The notes under the pieces are model-generated. The model made no database searches. It was not told the origin of the DNA and worked only from the letters and a program-made list of their open reading frames with translations. Made by a program: the position numbers and the translations under genes. 64,000 nucleotides of DNA from Pseudomonas capeferrum (GTDB taxonomy: Bacteria; Pseudomonadota; Gammaproteobacteria; Pseudomonadales; Pseudomonadaceae): contig NZ_JMIT01000001.1 of NCBI RefSeq assembly GCF_000731675.1, forward strand, positions 2,231,714-2,295,713, given 5' to 3'. Below are positions 49,312-57,953 of the stretch, one piece after another (within the stretch, counting starts at the first letter, position 1; each line of letters starts with the position of its first letter).

Positions 49312-50715
49312 ATGACTCTGCCAAGCCGTATAAGCCTGTTGACCTTGTGCCTGAGCCTCGCCGCTTGCAGCACGCCCCCTACTCCCGAAAGCGGCATCAC
49401 TGCACCGCAAGCCTGGCAAGGCGAGGTCGAGCCGTCATCTGCCCAACTGCCGTCAGCACAATGGTGGCGTGCCTTCGCCAGTAGCGAGCTGGACCGCCTG
49501 GTCGAGCGCGCCCGGCTCAACGCCCACGACCTGGCGGCTGCCACGGCACGGGTGCGCCAAGCCCAGGCCCAGGCTGTTATCGCTGGCGCGCCGTTGCTGC
49601 CCGAACTGAACCTGGGCCTGGATGGCAGCCGCCAACGCCTGTTGCATGGCAAAGGCAACGACCAGTTGGACGTCAGCAGCAACGAGCGCACCAGTACCTC
49701 CTTCGACCTGAAACTCAGTGCCAGCTACGAGATCGATTTCTGGGGCGGCCTGCGCGCCGCCCGCACCAGCGCGATGCACAGCCTCGACGCCAGCCGCTTC
49801 GATCGGCAAACCGTCGAACTGACCCTGGTCAGCGCCGTGGCCGACAGCTATCTGCAAGGCCTTGCCCTGGCAGAACAGTTGAACATCGCCCGGCTCAACC
49901 TGCGCAATGCGCGTGACGTACTGGGCCTGGTCGAAGCCCGCCAGCGCACAGGTTCGGCCACGCGCCTGGAGCTGGCCCAGCAGCGCAGCCTGGTGGCCGC
50001 CCAGGAGCGACAGGTGCCGTTGTTTGAACAGAAATGGCAAGACAGCCAGGTCACCTTGGCCACGCTGCTGGGCGACCCGGTCCAGGCCCTGCCGCCCAGC
50101 CGTGAAGCGATCGATGCCCTGCAGTGGCCAGCCATTGGCAGTGGCATCCCCAGCGAGCTGCTAAGCCGTCGCCCGGACATCGCCGCAGCCGAAGCACGGC
50201 TGGCAGCGGCAAGCGCCGACGTACAGGTGGCCAGGGCCGCCATGCTGCCGAAGCTGACCCTGGGGGCCAATCTGGGCAGCGGCGCCAATACCTTTGCGCG
50301 TGTCTTCGACAGCTCGTTCTACACCCTCACTGCCGGGCTGGTCGCGCCGGTCTTCAACAACGGCCGGTTAAGGGCCTCGCGCGACCTGGCGGAAGCCGAA
50401 CAGGTCGAACTGTTGGAGACTTACCGGGGCAGCATCCTGGCGGGTTTCGCCGATGTCGAGAAAGCGCTCAACGCTATTCATGGCGTGGACCGCCAGCGCC
50501 AGTGGCAGGACGAGGAGGTGCAGCAGGCGCGCCTGGCTTTTGACCTGGCCCAGCAGCGTTATGGTGCAGGCGCCGAGACCCTGCTCAGCGTGCTGGAAAC
50601 CCAGCGCACGTTGTACCTGGCGCAAGATCAACAGGCGCAGTTACGGCTGGCACGGTTGCAAGGGAGTGTGGCGCTTTACAAGGCGTTGGGGGGTGGGTGG
50701 AAGGTTGGGCAGTAG
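49312..50715 (+). CDS. opmQ: Outer-membrane efflux channel OpmQ
   Basis: A 467-residue TolC-like lipoprotein of the RND-type outer-membrane factor family: lipobox LAAC (Cys19), then two repeats of the outer-membrane efflux domain (WWRAFASSELDRLVERA; LLSRRPDIAAAEARL). It forms the outer-membrane exit of the PvdRT-OpmQ system. It begins three bases after pvdT. A large REP inverted repeat follows. Confidence 0.94.
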   Translation: MTLPSRISLLTLCLSLAACSTPPTPESGITAPQAWQGEVEPSSAQLPSAQWWRAFASSELDRLVERARLNAHDLAAATARVRQAQAQAVIAGAPLLPELNLGLDGSRQRLLHGKGNDQLDVSSNERTSTSFDLKLSASYEIDFWGGLRAARTSAMHSLDASRFDRQTVELTLVSAVADSYLQGLALAEQLNIARLNLRNARDVLGLVEARQRTGSATRLELAQQRSLVAAQERQVPLFEQKWQDSQVTLATLLGDPVQALPPSREAIDALQWPAIGSGIPSELLSRRPDIAAAEARLAAASADVQVARAAMLPKLTLGANLGSGANTFARVFDSSFYTLTAGLVAPVFNNGRLRASRDLAEAEQVELLETYRGSILAGFADVEKALNAIHGVDRQRQWQDEEVQQARLAFDLAQQRYGAGAETLLSVLETQRTLYLAQDQQAQLRLARLQGSVALYKALGGGWKVGQ

Positions 50716-50717
50716 CT

Positions 50718-51034
50718 GGGCGTAGGGCGGTAGATTTTCGGCGCCTCAGTGCCAGGCTTGGCATTTTCAGCGCCTATGAGATCGAGCGCCGCCCGCGCGG
50801 CGCATCGCGGCGCAAGGCCGCTCCCACATTTGTTTCGGGCCAGTCATGCCTGCGACATAGGCGCTCGACCCCTTGTTTGTACGACGCGATATCGAGGTGA
50901 ACACCAAAGGGGCCGCGCACCAATGCTTCAGGAATAATTGGCCCGAAACAAATGTGGGAGCGGCCTTGCGCCGCGATGCGCCGCGCGGGCGGCGCTCGAT
51001 CTCATGGGCGCTGCAAAAGTACCGCCCTACGCCC
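50718..51034. repeat. Long inverted repeat (REP-based) between opmQ and pvdP
   Basis: Arms 50770-50842 and 50939-51011 are 73 bases with one mismatch, flanked by a further 15-base matching pair (50718-50732 and 51020-51034). The arms contain the REP core GCGCAAGGCCGCTCCCACA. The loop of about 96 bases has a weak CCCCTT/AAGGGG pair. It fills the whole convergent opmQ-pvdP gap, with no gene, and could block transcription from both sides. Confidence 0.88.
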
Positions 51035-51055
51035 CGAGGCTACCCCCAACCGATA

Positions 51056-52681
51056 TCAACGCCCCCGCACGCCCACCTTCAAATTCCGCGCATACCAAGG
51101 CCGCTGTGGCACCTTGGGCCGCAACGTGCCAAACAGGTCCTCATCGCTATAGATAATGCGCAAGGCCAGCTTCATCGTTTCCGGGTCCATCTCCACACTG
51201 CGCCCCGGCCGCAACCCCGGCACCGTAGAGCACCCGTGCGTATCAGGCCCCAACCAAGGGTCGGCCACTTCAACCCAGCGCCCTGGCGCAAACCAAGGCA
51301 CACCATTGATTTCAAGGCGCCGCACCTCACCGGGGTGAACCCGCTCATGGGCCCGAAACCAGTCCTCGATGCGGTCGTCGATCCAGCCATGAAACTGCCA
51401 GAACACCGGGTTCACGTGGGATGAAAACGGGTCGCCAAGAAAGTCGTTCTCCGCCGCGAACCAGCGCAAGGCGAAATCGTCAGGCGTGCGCGCCGTCGGC
51501 ACCGGCATGCCGTTGACAGGGTCACGCGGCACCGAAGCCCAACGCATGTGCAGCCAGTCATGCAGGCCCAGCTCCACTTCCGAACCGAACTGGCCCAAGG
51601 TCAACGTGCTCAGGTATTCAGGGTCACTGTAACGCGACTCCCAGACCTGGAAGTTGCCATGGTAGGTATCCGGGCTCTTGATGTCGCGCACCCACTGGGT
51701 GTATTCCGCGTCGCCGCTCGCCAGCCAGGTGGGCGGCAAGGCATTGCCGTCGTGGTTGTCGAAATAGCGGGCGAAGCCTGCGCGGTCGCGCTCAAGCTCC
51801 GGCTGTGGCTGCGGAAACCGCGCCCATGAAGGCAGGTCCTGCAAGGCTCGCGCGCTGCCGAGCATATGCCGGTGCATGAAAAAGAAGTCTTCGCCCGAGC
51901 CGTTGCGGTCCTTGTGCCGGCCACGCGCGTCACGCTCCCGCTCACGCGGCCCCGGCTGCCAGCCCAAGCCGCGCAGGGCGGCATGTTTTTCCTTGTCCAG
52001 CTTGTGCCATTTGTCACGCGAGGCATGCCACAACTGGTGAAACAGACGGTGCTCCGGGGTGATCAGCCAGGCCAGCAACTGCGGGCTCAGTGGCGTGCGC
52101 TCACGCGCCTCGGGGAAGGTGTGCTTGAGCGCCAGAAAGTGGTTGTCCTGCACCGGCAACGCCAGCGCACGGTCCAGTTGCGCAATGCGCCCATTGAGGG
52201 TTGCTGGCCCGGCATTGCCGAAGCGGCCCCAGACCTCGTCGATGACGATATGGCATTCATAGCGCGCCTGCGTTTCGCCTGGCTGGGTCGAGAACAAGCG
52301 CCAGCGCAAGGTGCCTGGTTTGTCTGCCAGCAGGTCGCCCACCACCCGGTAGCGCGGCTGTTCATCACTGCGCAGACGCTCGGGGGTGTCCAGATAACCA
52401 CGCAGCGCCCGCCCACTGGGTGCAACATCCAGGAACAACTCCAGTTCGCCGTCAGGCAAGCCTTGCAGGCCCGCGTCCTTGCCCTGCAAGGTCCAGCGCC
52501 AGATCCCGCGCAAGGTGTCACCCAACTGCTGCAACGGTGTATCGGCCAGTTCGACGACCGCCTCGCCGGGGGTTTCCGGGAACGCTTCGGCGGCCCATTG
52601 GCGCTGGGCATACCACGCACCGGGCACCACCGCGCCCGTCAATGCCACACCGGCGATGAACCCACGTCGAGAAATCGTCAT
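51056..52681 (-). CDS. pvdP: Pyoverdine maturation tyrosinase PvdP
   Basis: A 541-residue periplasmic enzyme. The twin-arginine signal (TISRRGFIAGVALTG) fits export as a folded protein. Copper-binding histidines lie in HRLFHQLWHASRDKWHK, FFMHRHML and FWQFHGWIDD. PvdP oxidises the ferribactin precursor to form the dihydroxyquinoline fluorophore. The start at 52681 was chosen for the twin-arginine motif; the open frame beyond it is non-native. A PvdS-type promoter lies upstream on the minus strand. Confidence 0.92.
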   Translation of the reverse strand: MTISRRGFIAGVALTGAVVPGAWYAQRQWAAEAFPETPGEAVVELADTPLQQLGDTLRGIWRWTLQGKDAGLQGLPDGELELFLDVAPSGRALRGYLDTPERLRSDEQPRYRVVGDLLADKPGTLRWRLFSTQPGETQARYECHIVIDEVWGRFGNAGPATLNGRIAQLDRALALPVQDNHFLALKHTFPEARERTPLSPQLLAWLITPEHRLFHQLWHASRDKWHKLDKEKHAALRGLGWQPGPRERERDARGRHKDRNGSGEDFFFMHRHMLGSARALQDLPSWARFPQPQPELERDRAGFARYFDNHDGNALPPTWLASGDAEYTQWVRDIKSPDTYHGNFQVWESRYSDPEYLSTLTLGQFGSEVELGLHDWLHMRWASVPRDPVNGMPVPTARTPDDFALRWFAAENDFLGDPFSSHVNPVFWQFHGWIDDRIEDWFRAHERVHPGEVRRLEINGVPWFAPGRWVEVADPWLGPDTHGCSTVPGLRPGRSVEMDPETMKLALRIIYSDEDLFGTLRPKVPQRPWYARNLKVGVRGR

Positions 52682-52736
52682 TGCAACTACCTGTGCATTG
52701 ATTGCGGCCATGGAGCACGGCCCGTCCAAGGCTAGA

Positions 52737-52760
52737 ACGTTGTACACAGCGCAAAATTTA
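52737..52760 (-). promoter_or_regulatory. PvdS-type promoter for pvdP
   Basis: On the minus strand TAAAT (52760-52756), 16 bases and CGT (52739-52737), about 56 bases before the pvdP start. Confidence 0.78.
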
Positions 52761-52794
52761 CCGTTGCTGGCGCAGACGAGCCGCCGTGGCTGGC

Positions 52795-52818
52795 TAAATT
52801 TCCACACGGCAGGCTCGT
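52795..52818 (+). promoter_or_regulatory. PvdS-type promoter for pvdMN
   Basis: GCTAAAT, 16 bases and CGT, about 60 bases before pvdM. It is back to back with the pvdP box. Confidence 0.8.
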
Positions 52819-52879
52819 TCACTCCAGGTAGCGGCGGCCTCTGTGCCCATCCCTCGACGGTGAACCTACTGAGACCAAG

Positions 52880-54226
52880 ATGACGACTCCACGCTGGAAG
52901 AAAGCCCTGTTTATCAGCCTGGCCGCGGCCGTGACCGCAGGTGCCGGTTTTGCCGCCTGGCACTACTTCAACACGCCGGCAGGCTACTCCAGAGAAGTGG
53001 TGCGCCAGGCCAACGACCTGCAGGAACGCATCATCTCGTTCGACAGCCATGTCACCCTGCCGCTGACCTTCGGCACCGAAGGCAGCGAGGCTGATAAAGA
53101 CGGCAACGGCCGCTTCGACCTCGCCAAGGCCGCCCGCGGGCGGTTGTCCGGCGCCGCACTGACCATCTTCGCCTGGCCCGAATCCTGGACCGGCGACGAT
53201 GGCCCGCACCGGCCGACCGCAGGCTTCGTCGAAGCCGCGCGCCACACCCAGGAAGTGCGCTACAACGCCATCGACGCCATGGTCCGCGACTTCCCCGAGC
53301 AGGTCGGTATCGCCTACACCCCGCAAGACATGCGGCGCCTGCATGGCGAGGGCAAGTTCGCAGTGTTCCTCAGCATGCTCAATGCCTATGCCCTGGGCGA
53401 CGACATCGATCAGCTGGACCGCTGGGCCGCACGCGGCGTGCGCATGTTCGGCTTCAGCTATGTGGGCAACAACAGCTGGGCCGACTCTTCGCGCCCGCTG
53501 CCGTTCTTCAATGACACCGCCGATGCCCTGGACGGCCTTTCGCCGGTCGGCAAACGTGCCGTGCAGCGGCTCAACGACCTGGGCGTGATCATCGATGTGT
53601 CGCAGATGTCGAGCAAGGCGCTGGCCCAGGCCATCAGCCTCAGCCGCGCGCCCGTGGTGGCTTCGCATTCGGCCCCGCGGGCCATGGTCGATATCGCCCG
53701 CAACCTGTCCGACAAGGAGATGCAGCTGATCAAGGACAGCGGTGGCGTGATCCAGCTGGTGGCGTTTTCAACCTATCTCAAGCCGCTGAGCCCCAAGACC
53801 CAGGGCAAACTCAACGACCTGCGCGCCCGCTACGACCTGCCGCCACTGGCCAACCTCAACTACGCGTTGATGCCGGGCGACCCGGTCATCGCCGGCTGGC
53901 CCGAACAGAAAGTGGGCCAGTACGCCAACGCGTTGTACGGGATCCTCGACGAAGAACCACCGGCCACGCTCAAGGACTTTGGCGACGCCATCGACTACAC
54001 GGTGCGCAAGGTGGGCATCGACCATGTGGGCCTGAGCTCGGACTTCAACGAAGGCGGCGGCATCGACGGCTGGCACGACGCCAGCGAAGCGCGCAACGTG
54101 ACCGCCGAGCTGATCAGCCGCGGTTATTCCGAGGCCGATATCGCCAAGCTCTGGGGCGGCAACTTCCTACGCGTGTGGGAACAGGTGCAGCACGCCGCAC
54201 AACCCGCCACCACCTCGTCCCGATAA
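52880..54226 (+). CDS. pvdM: Pyoverdine maturation dipeptidase PvdM
   Basis: A 448-residue membrane dipeptidase family (peptidase M19) protein. A single N-terminal hydrophobic segment (about 9-28) serves as signal or anchor. ISFDSHVTLPLTF is the first metal site region, VIIDVSQMSSKAL and VVASHSAPRAM carry later ligands, and HVGLSSDF the final aspartate. It acts in the periplasm in ferribactin maturation, promoting the PvdP step. It is followed by pvdN. Confidence 0.92.
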   Translation: MTTPRWKKALFISLAAAVTAGAGFAAWHYFNTPAGYSREVVRQANDLQERIISFDSHVTLPLTFGTEGSEADKDGNGRFDLAKAARGRLSGAALTIFAWPESWTGDDGPHRPTAGFVEAARHTQEVRYNAIDAMVRDFPEQVGIAYTPQDMRRLHGEGKFAVFLSMLNAYALGDDIDQLDRWAARGVRMFGFSYVGNNSWADSSRPLPFFNDTADALDGLSPVGKRAVQRLNDLGVIIDVSQMSSKALAQAISLSRAPVVASHSAPRAMVDIARNLSDKEMQLIKDSGGVIQLVAFSTYLKPLSPKTQGKLNDLRARYDLPPLANLNYALMPGDPVIAGWPEQKVGQYANALYGILDEEPPATLKDFGDAIDYTVRKVGIDHVGLSSDFNEGGGIDGWHDASEARNVTAELISRGYSEADIAKLWGGNFLRVWEQVQHAAQPATTSSR

Positions 54227-54242
54227 GCCTGCGAGTGCCTTC

Positions 54243-55523
54243 ATGAACCATCGCCGTACCTTTCTCAAGCAGGCAGGCCTCCTGGCCGCCGCCCTGCCCT
54301 TGGCCAGCCAGTGGCTGCCGGGCGCACACGCCGCCTCGCCAGCTGCAGGTGGCGACGCCTGGGCAGGCTTTCGCAGCCTGTTCGAGCTGGACCCGGAGTA
54401 CGCGCACTTCGCCAACTTCCTGATCACCTCACACCCAAAGCCCGTGCGCGAGGCCATCGAAGCCCTGCGCGCGAACTTCGACCGGCACCCAGCACGCATG
54501 GTCGACTGGGACAGCCAGGCGGAGTGGAAGCACGAAGCCGCCGTGCGCGAGTGGGCGGGCCGCTACCTGGAAGTGAACCCTCGGCAGATCGCCCTGACCG
54601 GCAGCACCACAGAAGGCCTGGGCCTGATCTATGGCGGCCTGAAGCTTGCGCCGGGGCAGGAGATCCTCACCACCGTGCACGAGCATTCGGCGGCGCGCCA
54701 TACCCTGGGCTTTCGCACCGCGCGCGATGGCACGCCGGTGCGCAGGTTGCGCCTTTTCGACAACCCCGCGTTGGTCAGCACTGACCAGGTACTGGGCACC
54801 CTCGCTGCGGCCATCAGCCCCAAGACCCGCGTGCTGGGCATGACCTGGGTGCATTCGGGCAGCGGTGTGAAGCTGCCTGTCGGCGAGATCGGCGCACTGG
54901 TGCGCGAGGTCAATCGGCAGCGCGACGAGCGCGATCAAATTATCTATGTGATCGACGGCGTGCATGGCTTCGGCGTCGAGGACATGCGCTTTGCCGACCT
55001 GAACTGCGACTACTTCATCGCCGGCACACACAAGTGGATGTTCGGGCCACGCGGCACCGGGATCATCTGCGCGGCCTCCACCGAGCTCAAGCACCTGAAC
55101 CCGACCATCGCCACGTTTTCCGAGAATGAAGACTTCGCCACCGTGATGACCCCCGGCGGCTACCATGCCTTCGAGCACCGCTGGGCGCTGGGCAAGGCGT
55201 TCGAACTGCACCTGCAGCAGGGTAAGGCGAAGGTCCAGGCGCGTATTCATGGGCTCAACGACTACCTAAAGCAACGCCTTGAGGCGCTTGAGGCGGTCGA
55301 GCTGGTGACGCCCCGCAGTGCTCATTACTCGGCAGGTTTCACCTTCTTCAGGGTCAAGGGTCAGGAGGCAGATGACGTGGCTGGGTACCTGAACAGCCAG
55401 CGCATTGTCGTCGATGCCGTGTCGCGTGATGCCGGGCCGGTGGTGCGTACCGCGCCTGGGTTGCTCAATACAGAAGCCGAGATCGACCGGCTGGTCGATG
55501 TGCTGGGACGGCGGGTGCGCTGA
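54243..55523 (+). CDS. pvdN: Pyoverdine side-chain modifying enzyme PvdN
   Basis: A 426-residue fold-type I PLP enzyme with a twin-arginine signal (NHRRTFLKQAGLLAAALP). The PLP lysine is in FIAGTHKWMFGPRGTG, and VIDGVHGFGVEDM carries the PLP-binding aspartate. PvdN converts the glutamate side chain of pyoverdine into succinamide in the periplasm. It lies 16 bases after pvdM. Confidence 0.92.
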   Translation: MNHRRTFLKQAGLLAAALPLASQWLPGAHAASPAAGGDAWAGFRSLFELDPEYAHFANFLITSHPKPVREAIEALRANFDRHPARMVDWDSQAEWKHEAAVREWAGRYLEVNPRQIALTGSTTEGLGLIYGGLKLAPGQEILTTVHEHSAARHTLGFRTARDGTPVRRLRLFDNPALVSTDQVLGTLAAAISPKTRVLGMTWVHSGSGVKLPVGEIGALVREVNRQRDERDQIIYVIDGVHGFGVEDMRFADLNCDYFIAGTHKWMFGPRGTGIICAASTELKHLNPTIATFSENEDFATVMTPGGYHAFEHRWALGKAFELHLQQGKAKVQARIHGLNDYLKQRLEALEAVELVTPRSAHYSAGFTFFRVKGQEADDVAGYLNSQRIVVDAVSRDAGPVVRTAPGLLNTEAEIDRLVDVLGRRVR

Positions 55524-55533
55524 GCTGCAGGAA

Positions 55534-55550
55534 GGGGCGCAAAGCGCCCC
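55534..55550. repeat. Intergenic hairpin, truncated REP-like element
   Basis: GGGGCGC-AAA-GCGCCCC between the convergent pvdN and hydrolase genes, followed by CGGCAATCTCAA as in the copy at 13246. It probably ends both transcripts. Confidence 0.55.
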
Positions 55551-55558
55551 CGGCAATC

Positions 55559-56527
55559 TCAAGCCTTATCCCCAACCCCCTCCAGCCAACGCCCCACATC
55601 CTGGTAGATATCGCCCACCTGCCCAACAATCCCCGACATGCGCAAAAAGTCATGGGTCAGCCCCTCGACCCGGGCGAACGTCACCTCGGTCCCGCCCGCT
55701 ACCAACCAATCACGGTAGGCAATCCCTTCGTCATGCAACGGATCGTACTCGGCCACGAACAGATAAGCCGGCGCCAACGGCGCGCGCAGCGTCGACAGCA
55801 AGGGCGACACGCGCCAGTCCAGGCGCTGCTCCGGCTGCGGCGCATAGTGCTGGTAGAACCACTCCAGGGTAGGCGTTTCCAGCAGGTAGCCTTCGGCATG
55901 TTGCCGATGGGACTCGCGCTGGCAGGAAATATCGGTCACCGGGTAAAACAGCAACTGCGCCAGCGGCTTGAACGCCAACGCCTCGGGCTGTTCGACCGCG
56001 GTGATGGCCAGTACCGCAGCCAGGCTGGCGCCGACGCTGTCCCCCGCCAGCACCACTCGGCGATTGTCTAGCCCCAGCGCTGGCGCCTGTTCGGCCAGCC
56101 AGTTGGCGGTATCCAGCACATCGTGCAGCGCCACCGGAAACGGCTGTTCCGGTGCCAGTCGGTAGTCCGCCGCCAGCACTGCGAACTCGCCCATGGCTGC
56201 GAGACGGCGGCACACCGAATCATGCGAGTCGAGGCTGCCTACAACGTAGCCGCCACCGTGCAGGTAGAAAATCACCGGCTGCAAAGCACCGCCCGCGTCG
56301 TCCGCGCGGTACAGCCGTGCTGGCAGGCTGGCGCCATCACGCGCCGGGACGTTCAGCTCGCTCACCTGCAGGCTGCCGGGCGGGCTGGGGTCGAGCACTT
56401 GCGAGCTGCCCTCGAACTCCGCCCGGGCCTGGGCCACGTCCATCGCGTGCATGGGCAGGCTTCTGCCCGTCAACCGGCCAAATTCGACCAGCTCCAGAAA
56501 ACCCGCCAGATCAGGGTGCAATGCCAT
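55559..56527 (-). CDS. Alpha/beta hydrolase (HSL family) in the pyoverdine locus
   Basis: A 322-residue hormone-sensitive-lipase-type esterase. FYLHGGGYVVGS is the oxyanion-hole HGGG, VLAGDSVGASLAAV the GDSxG nucleophile elbow, YDPLHDEG the acid and LTHDF the histidine. No signal peptide, so cytoplasmic. AAGGAT precedes the ATG at 56527. A box matching the PvdS promoter except for one base (TAATT) lies upstream on the minus strand, suggesting co-regulation with siderophore genes. Substrate unknown; an ester or acyl group on the siderophore or its precursor is an inference only. Confidence 0.85.
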   Translation of the reverse strand: MALHPDLAGFLELVEFGRLTGRSLPMHAMDVAQARAEFEGSSQVLDPSPPGSLQVSELNVPARDGASLPARLYRADDAGGALQPVIFYLHGGGYVVGSLDSHDSVCRRLAAMGEFAVLAADYRLAPEQPFPVALHDVLDTANWLAEQAPALGLDNRRVVLAGDSVGASLAAVLAITAVEQPEALAFKPLAQLLFYPVTDISCQRESHRQHAEGYLLETPTLEWFYQHYAPQPEQRLDWRVSPLLSTLRAPLAPAYLFVAEYDPLHDEGIAYRDWLVAGGTEVTFARVEGLTHDFLRMSGIVGQVGDIYQDVGRWLEGVGDKA

Positions 56528-56571
56528 GTTGGATCCTTGCTTGAACAATGTGACTCGGCTATCCCTACGGA

Positions 56572-56595
56572 ACGTAGGAGGCCCCGCGAAAATTA
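56572..56595 (-). promoter_or_regulatory. Degenerate PvdS-type promoter before the hydrolase
   Basis: On the minus strand TAATT (56595-56591), 16 bases and CGT (56574-56572): one base off the TAAAT consensus, but with the right spacing and 45 bases from the start codon. Confidence 0.5.
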
Positions 56596-56609
56596 GCGGC
56601 AGGCACGGC

Positions 56610-56633
56610 TAAATCGACGACGGACACACTCGT
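56610..56633 (+). promoter_or_regulatory. PvdS-type promoter for the SCP2-JmjC gene
   Basis: GCTAAAT, 16 bases and CGT, about 37 bases before the GTG at 56670. Confidence 0.78.
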
Positions 56634-56669
56634 TATCCCTGCACAACGAAACCCCGTCAGAGGCTAACC

Positions 56670-57791
56670 GTGGACCTTCAGAGCATCCTCAGCAAACTGT
56701 TCGCCAACGCCCATGCCGTCGGCATCGAAGGCGTGTTCCAGTTCGTCTTCGGCCAGGACCGTGCCTTCTGGTCGGAAGTGCGCGACACCAGCCGCACGGG
56801 CGCGGGCCGGCACAGCACCCCGGATGTCACCATCGAAGTGGCCGAGCGCGACTTCCTCGACATCATGGGCGGCACGGCCAATGTCGAGGAACTGTTCGCC
56901 AGCGCACGCCTGAAAATCACCGGCAACATGGGCCTGGCTACCTTGCTGCCGCAGATCATCAACAACGCCCGCAAAGGTGCGGCGCCGGCCAAGGTGGCGA
57001 TGAACCAGCGCTACCCCACGCCGGCACGCCTCAGCGAACGGGTTTCGGCGGCGCTGCCAGTGCAGCGCGAGGTGCTGCGCATAGCCCGGGCCGACATGCC
57101 GCTGTCGCGCTTTCAAAGCGAGTTTCTGTCGCATGGCACCCCTGTGGTACTCAGCGACGCCCTGCAGGACTGGCCACTGTTCAGCATGGGCCGCGAGGCT
57201 TCGCTCGAGCATTTCGCCGAGCTGCAGGGCATTACCCGGCATGGTGACTACGTCAAGAAAACCTTCTCCACCGACCGCGACTTCCGCTCGGCCTCCATGG
57301 CCGACTTCATCGCTTCGCTGGACAAACCGGCCAAGCCTGGCGAGACACCGGCCTATATGGGCAACAACATCGTCCCGGAAAAACTCCTGACACTGATCCG
57401 CTTTCCGGATTACTTCGAGCGCCAGCGCTTCATCTCGCCCCGTATCTGGATCGGCCCCAAGGGCACCCTGACGCCTCTGCATCGCGACGACACAGACAAC
57501 CTGTTCGCCCAGGTCTGGGGCCAGAAGTCGTTCATCCTCGCCGCACCTCACCATCGGGCAGCGCTGGGCACCTGGTCGACCAGCCCCAAAGGGGGCCTGG
57601 ACGGCTGTGACTTCAACCCCGACGCGCCAGACTACCAACGCTTCCCGGCGGCGCGCGAGGTGCCCTTCCTGCGCGTGGTGCTGCAGGCCGGTGACCTGTT
57701 GTTCCTGCCAGAAGGCTGGTTCCATCAGGTGGAGTCGGTGTCCACCTCGTTGTCGGTGAACTTCTGGGTGAACTCCGGGCGCGGCTGGTAG
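56670..57791 (+). CDS. SCP2-like plus JmjC (cupin_8) putative hydroxylase
   Basis: A 373-residue cytoplasmic protein with two parts. Residues about 5-105 resemble an SCP2 sterol-carrier fold (TPDVTIEVAERDFLDIMGG, LFASARLKITGNMGLATLL). Residues about 130-370 form a JmjC/cupin_8 Fe(II)/2-oxoglutarate oxygenase. The metal site is complete: His271 and Asp273 (PLHRDD) and distal His352 (GWFHQVES). The GTG start has AGAGG upstream. A PvdS-type box precedes it and pvdH lies next. A beta-hydroxylase acting on a pyoverdine amino acid or on an SCP2-bound acyl precursor is plausible. It is not the TauD-type SyrP hydroxylase. Confidence 0.8.
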   Translation: MDLQSILSKLFANAHAVGIEGVFQFVFGQDRAFWSEVRDTSRTGAGRHSTPDVTIEVAERDFLDIMGGTANVEELFASARLKITGNMGLATLLPQIINNARKGAAPAKVAMNQRYPTPARLSERVSAALPVQREVLRIARADMPLSRFQSEFLSHGTPVVLSDALQDWPLFSMGREASLEHFAELQGITRHGDYVKKTFSTDRDFRSASMADFIASLDKPAKPGETPAYMGNNIVPEKLLTLIRFPDYFERQRFISPRIWIGPKGTLTPLHRDDTDNLFAQVWGQKSFILAAPHHRAALGTWSTSPKGGLDGCDFNPDAPDYQRFPAAREVPFLRVVLQAGDLLFLPEGWFHQVESVSTSLSVNFWVNSGRGW

Positions 57792-57923
57792 CCGCCCTTG
57801 CGGGGGTTAATTTGCGGCGGCGTCGGCTCGCTTCTAGAGAAACCCGCTTGCAAGAGGACGCCCGCATGGCCACCCCCACCCTCCTGCCCTTTCACGCTGC
57901 AGGGTGTCAACGGGCCCACCTTG

Positions 57924-57948
57924 GCCGGGGCCGCAACGCGGCCCCGGC
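57924..57948. terminator. GC-rich hairpin between the JmjC gene and pvdH
   Basis: GCCGGGGCCGC-AAC-GCGGCCCCGGC is an 11-base perfect stem between convergent genes, REP-like in content. No T run, so termination would be by stem strength or Rho. The remainder of this 160-base gap shows nothing else. Confidence 0.5.
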
Positions 57949-57953
57949 ATGTA

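Noticed and set aside
52682..53668. The open frame extending pvdP upstream to 53668
   Set aside because: It runs through the pvdP/pvdM promoters and opposite pvdM. The twin-arginine signal at 52681 fixes the start.
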